Shown one piece after another: positions 1-11,465 of a stretch of DNA of 64,000 nucleotides. The first letter of the stretch is position 1, and each line of letters opens with the position of its first letter. The translations under genes were made by a program, and so were the position numbers. The DNA comes from Macrolepiota albuminosa (taxonomy: Eukaryota; Basidiomycota; Agaricomycetes; Agaricales; Agaricaceae), in the NCBI GenBank assembly GCA_027475525.1, contig JAMWFC010000117.1:1474183-1538182 (forward strand), read 5' to 3'. The notes below the pieces were generated by a model. It did no database searches and was not told the DNA's origin. It worked only from the letters and a program-made list of their open reading frames with translations.

Positions 1-1470
1 CCTCCCGTAAAAGTCGTACAAGAGCCCCATCCGCTAAGAAAAGACAGCAGAAACTTGACCTACGATGCCGTTTCCCGATCCGCCAAAGCAAAGGCAGAAG
101 ACAGCCGCTTGTTAATCGTTGAACAATGGCTACAAGACCTTAAGCGACCCGCAGGCCTTACCGACGAACAATACGCAACCTTTATCCGCTATGCTACCCA
201 TTTCTTCTTTACCGACAACCGACTTTGGCGACGAAACCAAAATGGCGCTCACAAGCTGATCATCAAGCCAGAAAGTCACTTACGAGTCTTGCACGCCATG
301 CATGACGAGCTAGGACATAGAGGTCTGTACGCTACCCGAGCTTCTCTTTTAGAACAATTCTGGTGGCCACACGCTAGTGCTGACATCGCCTGGTACATCA
401 GGACTTGCCACCTCTGCCAAATTCAACAAACGCGCCAAGTGCTCATCCCGCCAACCGTTGCAACGCCAGCTCCTCTCTTCAGCAAAATCTACGTCGATAC
501 CATGCATATGCCCAAATCTGGTCGCTACAAGTACATTATTCAAGGTCGTTGCTCGCTAATCCACTGGCCTGAGTTTCGAATGCTTCAGAGAGAAAATATA
601 GAGGCGGTCGCCAAGTGGCTATTCGAGGACGTCATTTGCCGTTGGGGAGCACTAAGAGAAATCGTCACGGATAACGGTGCGCCCATCATCAAAGCGCTAA
701 CTTACCTCGTCAAGAAATACAACATTCACCACATTCGAGTATCTGGCTACAACAAACGCGCCAATGGCCTGGTAGAGAGACCACACTTTGACGTTCGGCA
801 AGCGCTCTTCAAGGCAGTCGATGGCGACGAGTCTCGTTGGAGTGAAGCGACTTACTCAGTATTTTGGTCAGAAAGAGTTACCATTCGTAAGCGCATGGGT
901 TGTTCTCCCTATTACGCGGCTACTGGCACCCATCCGTTACTCCCTGCCGACATTATAGAAGCAACCTACCTTCAACCAGCACCCAACAGCATCTTAGCGA
1001 CTACCGATCTTATTGCCAGACGAGCCATTGATCTCCAACGAAGGAAAGAAGATTTAGAGCGACTTCCCGAGGTAGTCTTTAGCGCCCGTCGCCAAGCAGC
1101 ATTACGATTCAAAACTGAGCATAGCGCTACCATCAAAGATTACAACTTCCCGAGAGGAGCGCTAGTGCTTATGCGCAACTCCAAAATCGAGACCTCATAT
1201 AACAAGAAAATGCGTCCGCGCTATTTGGGACCTTTGGTAGTTATATCTCGTAACCGTGGAGGCGCTTACGTGCTCTGTGAATTAGATGGTTCAGTATTGC
1301 ATCGACCTGTTGCCGCTTTTCGCCTATTGCCATATCTCGCCAGAGAACACATTGACTTGCCGCTTGAAGCGCTAGATATCGACACCGCCAAGCTGAGAGA
1401 ACTTGAAGAAACCGAATTATTGGACGATGATGACTTGCCGACTTTAGTTGAAGAAGAAGAAAATGATTAG
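1..1470 (+). CDS. Integrase portion of Ty3/gypsy pol (element A), 5' end outside window
   Basis: The reading frame is open from base 1, so this is the C-terminal part of a longer polyprotein. It contains an N-terminal HHCC zinc-binding region (HDELGHRG, then CHLCQ near residue 138), followed by the catalytic core with D in VDTMHMP, D in VTDNGAP and E in GLVERPHF. The C-terminal part (MRPRYLGPLVV, GGAYVLCELDG) resembles the beta-barrel DNA-binding end of gypsy integrases; no chromodomain is visible. The tail is acidic and ends LVEEEEND. The ORF has no internal stop or frameshift, which makes this the best-preserved copy of the A/B integrase here; the B copy at 26017-28503 has several stops. 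Its job would be cDNA insertion in the nucleus. Confidence 0.93.
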   Translation, partial: PPVKVVQEPHPLRKDSRNLTYDAVSRSAKAKAEDSRLLIVEQWLQDLKRPAGLTDEQYATFIRYATHFFFTDNRLWRRNQNGAHKLIIKPESHLRVLHAMHDELGHRGLYATRASLLEQFWWPHASADIAWYIRTCHLCQIQQTRQVLIPPTVATPAPLFSKIYVDTMHMPKSGRYKYIIQGRCSLIHWPEFRMLQRENIEAVAKWLFEDVICRWGALREIVTDNGAPIIKALTYLVKKYNIHHIRVSGYNKRANGLVERPHFDVRQALFKAVDGDESRWSEATYSVFWSERVTIRKRMGCSPYYAATGTHPLLPADIIEATYLQPAPNSILATTDLIARRAIDLQRRKEDLERLPEVVFSARRQAALRFKTEHSATIKDYNFPRGALVLMRNSKIETSYNKKMRPRYLGPLVVISRNRGGAYVLCELDGSVLHRPVAAFRLLPYLAREHIDLPLEALDIDTAKLRELEETELLDDDDLPTLVEEEEND

Positions 1471-1892
1471 AAAAGAATACATTGATAAGCTCTCTTACTC
1501 TATTACTTATCTTACTTATGTTTCTTGCCGATACTTACTATACTATATCCAACAGACATTTCCTTACATAGTCAAGTCGCAGCGCTAGCGTGTCGCCAAC
1601 GCATAGCACCTTGCGCAACTCTCGCCAAGGGTTTTTTGCTATGATGATTTACTGAGCGTTTCCCTTTTCCTCAAAATTTGTCTAAGTCCCTCACTACTTC
1701 TCCTCTTGCTGACACCTACTTTAACAAATGCTTACTGCTCGTCTTCCCGTTACCTTACTTAACTTACCCTGTGATGGTTCGCTAACTCAGACTAGACTCA
1801 ATTCCTCCACGCGGTAGGGAACAGCAAAAATATATCAAAACAAGGCACCAACAAAATATGTACAAAAACGGCCTATCTACGCTAAGGTCCGT
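1471..1892. other. Non-coding gap between convergent genes of element A
   Basis: No convincing ORF. The stretch separates the integrase stop from the stop of the antisense gene, so it probably holds the 3' ends of both transcripts. A block around 1630-1680 (gctatgatgatttactgagcg) recurs near 30500-30525 in element B, showing that this segment belongs to the element and not to the host. Confidence 0.6.
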
Positions 1893-4310
1893 TCACTCAC
1901 TATCATCCTCCATCGGCAACGAGTCGTCGGAGACCGGCAAAGAAGAGTCGCACAGAGGTAGGAGGTCGCCCGGCAAGATGTTGTTGGCGGTCTGCCAATC
2001 CATGGTGGCTTGGCAATCGTCCTGGTAGTCGCGGAGAACGCGAAGGCTACGACCCAGATTGGAGTAGCGCAACCTTAGTGCCATTAGCTGACCCCAGACA
2101 TGTTCCCGCTCCCGACCCATTGCTGCCTCCATTGTTGCCGCCCTCCTCGAGAACCTCTCCAGCATCTCCCATGGGTTAAGTGCCACCACCGGGTACACGA
2201 GGTCTTGTCCCAGCCAGTTGAAGGCGTCGCCTGTGACCATTGGCTGCGGCTGGGGGGTCCATGAGGGATTGACCCTGGCGACCACGGGGTGCCTAGGCTC
2301 CAGGCCGGCAACGTCCTCAGGGTCTGAAACCTCCCAAGGGGCAACGCTACTGTAGGGAGGCAGCCAGCACCACTCAGGCTCCTCCCTGGCAACTTCTGCC
2401 GCTCCCTCCCCTTCTTCTGCCTCCCTTGCCGACGTCTCCTCCTCACCACCGTCCCGTTGCGTCGCCAAGGTTTCCTCTTCACCTTTGGCATCTTCATCTC
2501 CTCCCGCTACCGTTCCCTCTGCCTTCTCCTCATCCCCCATCTCGACGTCGACGGGGGCTTCTTCCCGCTCCTCTGGCGGCGTTGAGTCGCCAATCACTGC
2601 CCACTCTCCTACCTCCTGCTCCTCGCCAAGAGATCTTGTCGCCAAGTAAATAGGCGACAAGAGACCGCTGGGGCCAGCCTCTGTGTCACGAGGCGAGAGG
2701 CGACTAGCCGCCAACACCTTCTTCAGGTCTTCCATCTCGGTGTCTTTTGGGGCTGGCAAGGGGGAAGGCGACGACGACACCACATGAGGGCGCTTTGCTT
2801 TGCCCTTCCCTTTGCTGGGGGAAGGGGCTTGTCATTTTTCTGGGACCAAAGTCCCTTGGCGCTCTCCAGCGCCTCGTTTGCCGACTGTTTCTGATCCATC
2901 TCCTTGGCGCATTGGTAACGCCAAGGAGGCTCGTCCAACAGCTGCCATATCACCGGCAGCGACCTTCTTCTTCTGCTCCTCCACGAACTCCCTGGCCCTC
3001 CTAACCAATACCACACGGGAAAACGTCTTCTCGACGAGGGCATCTGGCGCGCCGCTACGCTCGCAACTCTTGGCCCCGTCGATAGTGCAGGCACGCTTGA
3101 GGGCGCCACAACGATAACATGGCTGGGCCCCGGTCAGGAACCAGCAGCCTTCTGGGTCGTTATCCATCCAGCACTTATCACACTAGCGCTATAAGTCAGC
3201 GAGAGCTCAAAAAGACAGAAGAGTTACTTACTGCTCCATGCGCCTCCTTAAAAGCCTGCCGAGTCGCCAAGGAAACGGTCTTTTTCCCCTTCATTTCCTC
3301 CATTACAACTCCAGCCTCTTGTCCTTCATCAAGGACGGCTTCCTCCCGACGTGGCAAAAGCAAACCTCGCAGTTCCTTGTCGTCAAAGGAACATTGCGTT
3401 GGCGCCTACAGAAACTTAGTAATTCCAGTCCAAAGAGAAAGTACCACTCACCGCGTATTGAGGAGCCGCCTTGCGACTCTGTGAATGTCGTTAGCGACCG
3501 TCGGCAACGGCAAGCAAAATCAGCACTTACCTTACGTTTGGAAGCACCTGCCGGCTTCCTCAGCGAGCCCGACTTGCTAGCTGGCAGCACTGGGCTCAAA
3601 GTGCTGCCGGCGCGACCTATCTTGCCGGATCCCTCTGCTACCGCTTGCCTCTCAACGGCAGGCGCCTTCCCTGCAGCAACTCCCTTCATCTCCTCCGCCA
3701 ACTCTCTGACCCGCTCCCGCTCCTCCAGAGCCCTGGTGATTTCCTGGGCATCTTGGGAAATCTCTTCCTGCCGCGTCGCCAGCTCCTCGGCCACTTGCAT
3801 GCGCGCCAGGGGCGCCAACACCTCTTGCTTGCTACGGGGGGATAGTTCAGTCCATAGCTAGAGAAGGAAAGGTCAGAAGCTACTTACTTGGTTGCCGATG
3901 CACTGATGGTCATCGGCAACGCGCCAGAAAGAATATCCTCCAGCTCATCGTCGATGGTGGGGACAGGGGGAGGCACCTAGGGAGCAATCAGCTAAGCGAC
4001 ACGGCAGGCGACAGAAGCAACTTACAAAACGGGAGAAGGGCGCTAACCACTCAGCGCCACGATTGTCAATATACCGCACGCGGCACCACTCCCGCACCTC
4101 GATTTCGCGATCCCACCCAACGCCAAGAACTCTCACCTCATACCATTTCTCCAGCAGCTTCATAACGCCAACCACTAAGTTTGGGGATGCCTCGGCGCCA
4201 ACACCCTCAATATGGCAAATAAATCGGTTAGCCTTGGCGATGTAGGCGTAAGCGGCTTCTTGAGCGGCTTGAGATGGGACGGGGGGCGGAGTTGGAATAT
4301 GGAAGGACAT
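1893..4310 (-). CDS. Antisense spliced accessory gene of element A with Zn2Cys6-like cluster
   Basis: I infer five exons joined by GT-AG introns: 4310-4026, 3976-3888, 3831-3531, 3405-3232 and 3182-1893, 713 codons with the stop. The phases agree at every junction. Exon 1 is a conserved helical domain also present in B and I. Exon 3 is a charged, probably coiled-coil segment. Exon 5 opens with six cysteines spaced C-x2-C-x8-C-x8-C-x2-C-x6-C, close to but looser than the fungal Zn2Cys6 binuclear cluster. It continues with a basic KGKGKAKR stretch, an acidic region and a conserved C-terminal block (WTP, WLG, YPV, GDLLPL). One in-frame TGA (2834-2832) breaks exon 5, probably from CGA. The gene is tail to tail with pol. 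Family unknown to me; a nuclear DNA-binding role is inference from the cluster and basic patch. Confidence 0.72.
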
Positions 4311-4446
4311 TTTTTGTTTTAATTGAGCGCCAGAAAAAGATGGGGAGAAGAAACGAAGTCCACACTCATGTGCCAGGACTATAAACCAAATCTCAAGAAC
4401 GCACGGACCACTTGTCACAAAAGCGGTAACGGTAGCCTTATTTGGT

Positions 4447-4481
4447 GACTGAGGACAGTCAATTTTTCAGTTGGGGGGAGA
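4447..4481 (+). promoter_or_regulatory. Hairpin and polypurine tract before the 3' LTR of element A
   Basis: GACTG-AGGA-CAGTC forms a small inverted repeat at 4447-4460, followed by a T-run and the purine-rich TTGGGGGGAGA that abuts the LTR start at 4482. In LTR elements this tract primes plus-strand DNA. The same hairpin-spacer-PPT block precedes the LTRs of B (44794-44830) and, in reverse, I (61362-61398). Confidence 0.8.
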
Positions 4482-4794
4482 TGATAGGACCCTATACAGG
4501 TTAGGCGCATCAACGGCAGGCTCGGCACCGGCTCCGGAAACCTTGCCGCACTCGTTCCGAACTTAGCGCACGCGTTCTACCTATTTTAAGCCATTTCTGA
4601 CGGCCACGCACGGCAAGAAGCAGATCCAATCAGTGATAGCGCTGATCGGCAGACAGAATGACAACTGACAGATGGCATCAGTCACTGACGACAGTGCTTA
4701 GCGAGAAGCCTGATGATCTATCAAAAACTGACGGACAGCTTGGCGTTTGACCTTGGCGTCTGACACCGCTTAGCATCTTGATTTGGCGCCTGAC

Positions 4795-5106
4795 TGTAGC
4801 ATAGTCCGCTATGTGGCGTTGGCTATATAGCTTTACTTACTGTATAGTAGTAAATATTATATTATATTTATTATAATATAATATTATTTACATTCATATA
4901 TAAATAGCTTTACTTACTGTATAGTAGTAAATATTATATTATATTTATTATAATATAATATTATTTACATTCGTATATAATTAGTTACCCAGCTGCTTAC
5001 AAAGCAGCTTATTTTTCGTGTATACTACATTGTCAATAGACCGGTCTGGTCTGATTCAGTGTCGTGTGTGCACACTAAGCTCTCTAAACTTCGTAACTTC
5101 GTTACA
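4795..5106 (+). repeat. 5' LTR of element H
   Basis: Starts TGTAGCATAG and ends CGTTACA. It contains a long AT-only inverted repeat around GTAAATATTATATTATA; as assembled this block is doubled by a 77-nt duplication (4828/4905), so the true LTR is probably about 235 bp. No TGG-type tRNA primer site is obvious just inside; the sequence there is a T-run followed by GAATCCGCC. Confidence 0.88.
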
Positions 5107-5237
5107 TTTTTTTGAATCCGCCAGCTAGGATCTATTGCCTAGCATCCGACGTCAGTCGTTGAGTTCGTTGACAGAACTCTATCAGCTTCTCGAGCTTCTT
5201 GCACAGCCACACCGTGCAAATTTCAAACAGGGGATCA

Positions 5238-7541
5238 ATGAGTAATCCCAAACCTGCAGCGCCCACTGACGGCGGGCGAAATGCCCACGACCTACGGGGA
5301 GACCCAGCAGACACCCAGGACGCGTCAGCGTCCAATGCGGGTCAGGTAAGACCCAAGGCTCGAGACCGAGGTCAGAGTACCGACCTAGCCGGGAATGAGA
5401 GCGAGGCCCGGAGAGCTGAAAGCTCACAGCAGGACGGTCCGCAACGCCTCCAAGACAAGATGCCCGGGGGATTAACGCCCCCAGTTACGCAGTTGCCAGG
5501 AGGACCGTGACGGTCTAGCCGATTGGCTTCCAAAGGACCCCCGCAGGACGGCCGACAGTCAACCGGCGCCTATGGCGCCCCAGGAGACGCCGAGTCGTCA
5601 GTACGGACTGGGAGAACCCTCCCTGCGAGCCGGAGCAGTGGGACCAGGCGGTCCACAGCGGGCCCAATGCCTTCTAAAGTAGCGGAAGCCCGCTTAGAAG
5701 AGGTACCGGAGGAGGCTGCAAGGCCTGAAGGATACAGCGCGGAAGATCGATTTCCGCGCACACCAGCAGTGGAGGAAGCTCCGGAGGTTGTAGAGCTTCC
5801 AGAGGAGGTGATGGAGTCGTCAAGTGACGACGACGTCGGAGCAGAGGAACAGCGGCTGAAAACCGCGTACACTGTGCGCTTGCGGGTGTTCTGGGACTTG
5901 CACCCAGAGGTGATGAAATACACCACCCAAGCGCGACTCGAGCGCTACGCGTCCGCCCATATAGTAGCACTTAGGCGACAAGGGCACGAAGTGCCCAATG
6001 TATTCAGTACGAAATATACTGATTTGATGGTGAGAGTGCTCACTATGGAGCTGCAAATGTATGTGCAGCGTAAGGCCACACGGCAATCGGGGGTCTCGAC
6101 CCCCTGGAGCCACATGTCCGAGGAATGCTCGGCACGACGCAATCAAGACGTCGGAATCGAACTAGTGGAGGCACTAGCACGGGCGCAAGAAGTGCCCGAA
6201 GTAAGACCGGTGAGTACTTTTTATACTCCAGCAGGACAAGGGTGGCGTGAGGAGCCCCCGCACATGCGTAACCATGACCGTAGGACAGATATGTCAGGTC
6301 CGGATGGGCACGATAGCACTGTGCTCAAAGTGGAAAGCGAGGCATCCGTGATGCCGCGCGTGCCCATGGCCGAAACGTTGAGCGACAGAGTCGTGTACCA
6401 ACGTATGCGCAATGGCGACCTCAGGACTAAGAGACAGTCCCTTATAGACGATCAGGGCATCGTATTCAAGGGCACTAAGCCCATTGACGAGATGCGTCGT
6501 CAATTCGTCACGCAGGGTCAGGAGAATCAAGCTTCTCCAGGTCCAGGGCGGCGCAACGATCATGATCGAGGAGACTTCCTTGATCGAGATGGCGCCACGA
6601 GACGTGATGTCCCTGGTAACGGCCGGGATGACGGCCCTAGGTCGATTCCTCGAGACGAGGGCAATTATGCCCACAGTCGAGGAGGCTCGGGACGTCCCCC
6701 GCAAGGTGGACGGGGAAAGTCACTTCCCCATGCCGCTGATTTGGCGACTAGATCCCCGGGTCAGCGGGAAGCCATCCGAATGCATCGTGAAGCCATGCAC
6801 GATCGCCTGCATCGAGTAGTCGATGATGCCCTGGGCGTAACCTTACGGTTACCAGATGGAGTGAAGCTGCGTAAAGCAGACAGTAGGCACATTCGCGCCT
6901 ATACAGGCGCGTCCAAGTTCAGCGACCTGGAAGATTGGGCGATGGATGTATGCACCCATCTTGCCATGTGCTTATACGGAGGTGACCGTATGGAACGAGA
7001 ACAAATTTTCGTTCTGCCTGAGTTCTTGGCCGGAGAGGCCATGGGTTGGTTTCGACGGGCAGTACTGCATGTCAATCGTGTCCAATATGACTGGACGTTT
7101 AAAGGAGTCCTTACAGGACTGTACGATCGATTCGTACACCCCTCAACGCTCCAGGATGCAAGGCGGGACTTCCAGTCTGCCAAGTACACCGAGAAGTTGG
7201 GAGTACAAGGGTTCTATGATACCCTTAATGACCATGCCCAGAACATGGCAGTATACCCGGACGGGTATACAATGCTCGAAACGTTCTTGGATGGCATTCC
7301 AGCGGATATGCGCCGCTATTTGATACGTGAGGACAGCTTGTCCCCAGAAGTCAACGATGTGGAAGAATTCGTGGCATATGCCATCCGGTATGAGCAGTCT
7401 CTGAAGACTGCTAACCACTACGAACATCGGAGTGGACACAAAGGGGGATCCAGGCGACTACCGCGTATGAGCAGTCTCTGAAGACTGCTAACCACTACGA
7501 ACATCGGAGTGGACATAAAGGGGGATCCAGGCGACTACCGC
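5238..7541 (+). CDS. Gag of element H
   Basis: ATG at 5238 (MSNPKP) opens a frame that stays the same up to the 77-nt duplication at 7388, except for one TGA at 5508-5510, probably from CGA. About 240 variable, charged residues precede the likely capsid region, roughly 6840-7400, which has the helical gag look (tryptophan-rich, DLEDWAMDVCTHL, EFLAGEAMGWFRRA, FVHPSTLQDARRDFQ). Gag would form the virus-like particle in the cytoplasm. The end of the frame is scrambled by the duplication (7388-7464 / 7465-7541). Removing 76 nt there joins it in frame to the CCHC knuckle downstream, so gag and the next entry are probably one ORF. Confidence 0.85.
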
Positions 7542-8702
7542 CTGGTGGACGCCCTCACGGGGTCAGCATGTGGGGACCTTCCTGGCCAGGAAGACCGATT
7601 TGGATCGTGACCGCAACACGCGGTTTGTTGTACGCAAGACCCCTGTTGCGAACCGAGGGCAGAGCCGCCCACGCCCAGAGCGGGCGCCGGACGGAGAACG
7701 CCCTAAATCAAGGCCGGACTTCAAACTGGCCAACCCACCAGGTCAGACGGGGACTTGTTTCGCGTGTGGCCAACCAGGCCACTACGCTACCAACTGCTCT
7801 GCGAAGCCAGGACCCCCGAGGAAGGGGTATACACCCCGCGCCCACCTTCGAGCTGCACATACTGCAGCCGCAAGTGGGAGTGACGGAGACGTATCTGCCA
7901 AGTCTGAGGCGGAGAACCCCACAAACGACCAGGAGCCCCCAGAGGAGGCATCGGGCGCCGAGCCCGAGAGTGTGGTCATGGAGGGGGAGGAGTATGTCAC
8001 AGTCGACGTATATGACGACGTCTACAACAATGAGTATTACAGTCGCGACAGCGACTCTGAGTGCCTAGCGGCGATGACGGATTGGCCGTCCGCAAATGAC
8101 CCCGAACGGAATAACGTGGTTCGGATGAAGAAGGTGACCCTTCGTCGTGCAGAGGGCACTTTGCAGCGCCCTACATTGAAGCGAGCAGACAAGGAGTGCC
8201 TGGTCTCGTATGTGGACGTAGATGGCCACAAGGCATGGACCCTATGGGACTCTGGGAGTACCACATCGGGCATAACGCCCCAGTTCGCCCATGTGTACGG
8301 AATATCCGTGCAGGAGTTGGATACGCCATTGGCGTTACAGCTGGGCACCGTAGGGAGCCGAGCCATGGTGCAGTACGGGACAAATGTGAATGTCCAAACG
8401 CCGGGCTCACGTAGCCGTGAATACATGGATGTAGCGAACTTCGATCGCTACGACATGATACTGGGAACGCCATTCATGCGGCCTCACGTAGCCGTGAATA
8501 CATGGATGTAGCGAACTTCGATCGCTACGACATGATACTGGGAACGCCATTCATGCGGCATAACAAAGTCATACTAGACTTTGACCAATGTCAGGTACTA
8601 GTGAATGGGAAAGTGATCCCAGCCGAACGAGCAACAGCAGACGACACTGATAATCGTCTGCGACGTCATCGCACTACGGAGAAACGCAAGGACTCTCCAT
8701 GA
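7542..8702 (+). CDS. Nucleocapsid knuckle and aspartic protease of element H
   Basis: A single CCHC knuckle, CFACGQPGHYATNC, lies near 7758-7800 and would bind element RNA. An acidic linker is followed by the retropepsin active site LWDSGSTTSG near 8247-8277 and a second conserved block YDMILGTPFM near 8452-8481. The frame is broken by a 77-nt duplication (8405/8482); collapsing it joins the two pieces exactly (GTPFMR to HNKVILDF). The frame ends at a TGA around 8700, inside the next duplication (8648/8725). The protease would cut the Gag-Pol polyprotein. Catalytic Asp, Ser and Gly are intact. Confidence 0.88.
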
Positions 8703-8801
8703 CTTGGCCGGCGCAGAGTGCCAGTGATAATCGTCTGCGACGTCATCGCACTACGGAGAAACGCAAGGACTCTCCATGACTTGGCCGGCGCAGAGTGCCA
8801 G

Positions 8802-11465
8802 AGGATGTGAAGGAGGAAGTGCAGGCTATGCCTGGACTGAGAGCAGACCACAATGTGGTAATGATGAGCAAGGAGGAGTATCAAACCTCCAAGAGGAGCA
8901 ACGAGCGAATAATCGCTCCTGAGATTCAGGCGCAAGGCCTCCAGACAAACGCCATCGAAAGGCGAGACGACGGGAGGACTCAGTGGATGTATGCCACCTA
9001 CGTCCTCACGAGTCAAGTTGGAAGACTTGAAAGACAGCATCCGAGAGGCGGAAGCCTCAGTAGAGGGGGACACATGGTCCCTATGGGAGCGACCAGCTCC
9101 CCTACCGGAGTACGACTGGGCATACGACCCCCGAATGCCGCAAGAGTGGAACGAGCTGGTGGCAGCCACGTGTGCGCGAAATGCGCACCAGAGACGGATG
9201 ACCGTCAAACCAGTGTATCGCCAGCCAGCCCCGGACGAGGTATCCGTAGCGTACTCGCTTGTACGTGAGGGAAGAAGCCTCGTGGCTTGTAAGGCAGCGG
9301 TAGCGGGTGCTCCGCTGAGACTACATATACCTGATGACAGTGTCAATTGGGTGCTCGCAATGCGCGAGCAGTATGCACCGCCGCCTCGGCCACCCTCAGA
9401 GACGGTGGAATTACTTCCCCCGGTGCATATGAAGGGGAAGCAGAAGGCGACAAGCCTTCGTGAGGAAGATATTCCTCGGTTGCGTCAGCAATGGCAAGAA
9501 GAATTCGCCGACATGGTCAACGGGACCAAGGAGGAGCTGCCGCCATGGCGGGAGGTTTGCGTCAGCAATGGCAAGAAGAATTCGCCGACATGGTCAACGG
9601 GACCAAGGAGGAGCTGCCGCCATGGCGGGAGGTAACCATGAGATTAATCTCATAGACGAGAGCAAGCAGTATAAGTACCACTTGCTGCGCTGTCCGCGCG
9701 CCCTCCAGAGCAACTACGCGATAAGACTAATCGCTATTTGAATGCTCAATGGTGGTCCCCATGCACCACCGCTCAAGCTGCACCGTTATTGTGCATCCCG
9801 AAGAAGGATGGAACCCTTCGAACAGCTCTTGATGCGCGTCAGCGCAATGACAATACTATAAAGGATGTAACTCCTTTACCAGATCAAGAGGTGATCCGGG
9901 AAGACGTGGCTCGGGCGAAGTATCGCTCGAAGATTGACCTTACTGACGCTTACGAGCAGGTGCGCATTCGCACCGAGGACGTACCCAAGACCGTATTTGC
10001 GTCGATCATGGGTACATTCACAAGCAATATAATGCAGATTGGAGACTGCAATGCTCCAGCAACTTTCCAGAGGCTAATGACCTCTATCTTCCGAGACGTA
10101 ATAGGACGTTTCATGCACGTCTACTTAGATGACATATTCATCTACTCGGATACCATGGAGGAGCATGAGCAGCACCTCAGAGTCGTATTTGAACGACTGC
10201 GCAAGTACAAGTTGTACTTGAAGTGGAAAAAATGTGAGCTCTACGCTCAGAGTATAGACTGCCTAGGGCATGTCATAGACGAGCGGGGTATCCACCCTGA
10301 TCAGGACAAGCTCGATCGTATTCGGGAGTGGCGCACGCCCCGAAACTACAATGACATCCAACGATTCGTTGGCCTTGTCAACTACATATCGAGCTTCTTG
10401 CCCGATGTCACAGCCTATACTGGGCCACTTATGGCCATGACGCAGAACGGGTCACCGTTCAATTGGAGGCCGTTGCACCAGCGGTGCTTCGAGATGGTCA
10501 AACGGATCTGTACAAAGACTCCGGTGATTCGACCAATCGACCCTAGACGGGACGAGCCTATATGGCTCATTTGCGACGCGTCCAAGACAGGCGTCGGGGC
10601 CATGTACGGCCAGGGAAGCAGCTGGCAGACGTGCCACCCAGCAGGGTTCATGTCGAAGAAGTTCACGACGGCCCAGCAAAACTATGCGGTGCACGAGTTG
10701 GAGACTCTTGCCATACTCGAGGCTCTCCTCAAGTGGGAGGATAAGCTGATGGGATACCCCATCCACATCATAACGGACCACAAGGCCCTTGAGTTCTTTA
10801 AAACTCAGGTGAACTTGTCGCCGCGTCAGCGACGGTGGATAGACTACATGTCGAGATACCAGTTCGACATCACCTATGTTAAAGGTGAACTCAACAAAGT
10901 GGCAGACTGCTTGTCACGCTACTTTGAGAGTGATGTAGTCGGGGAGGCTCACGAGCCTCATGAGTATGTGCAGGCAGACTGCCGCATAGACCCTGATGGA
11001 GAGGATTTACCTCTCCACCGATACCAGGAGCTCAGGGAGCATGTCCTGGAAGTACGCGCTATGCGTGACGATGAACGGAGGCGAAGCACTCGCCTCAGAG
11101 AGCAGCGTGAAGAACGGGACGTAGCCGCCCAGTTGCTCAAGGAGCATGAAACCGTGGACCCAGCATCCACTAGGGAGCACGAGCGCCACGATGTACCCGT
11201 TACGCTTGCGGAGATGCTCGAAGGCGAATTGCCTTCATCCCAGCCTCCTAGCCTGGTCAATGACGACTTCCGGCAGGAGGTGGTGCAGGACTATGGCAAT
11301 GATCCTCTCTTCGCCGAGATAATCGCCAATCCTGACGACCATCCTCGGTTCAGGCATGAGCCTGGTGGACTCATCACGACGGAGAACCGTCAAGGGGTGG
11401 CAGTGGTATGCCTCCCCCGTACGCGTACCATTGTTACGCGGGTCTTGGACCAGGCCCATGCCCTG
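8802..11465 (+). CDS. Reverse transcriptase - RNase H of element H
   Basis: A connector (8802-9640) leads into RT: PLLCIPKKDGTLRTALDAR, SKIDLTDAYEQVRI, then the catalytic VYLDDIFIYS near 10120-10150, all intact. RNase H follows with IWLICDASKTGVG, the ELETLAILEALLKW glutamate and ITDHKALEF, that is D, E and D. The longest piece is 9738-11388. Two breaks precede it: the 77-nt duplication at 9480, where one base is also missing, and a separate one-base shift near 9710, where QLRDKTNRYLNAQ reappears in another frame. The second is not explained by the duplication and may be real. The product copies element RNA into cDNA. Confidence 0.9.

Noticed and set aside
2426..3861. Plus-strand ORFs of 60-200 codons over this stretch
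   Set aside because: They lie opposite the exons of the antisense gene of element A, have no motif, and their composition is the complement of real coding sequence.
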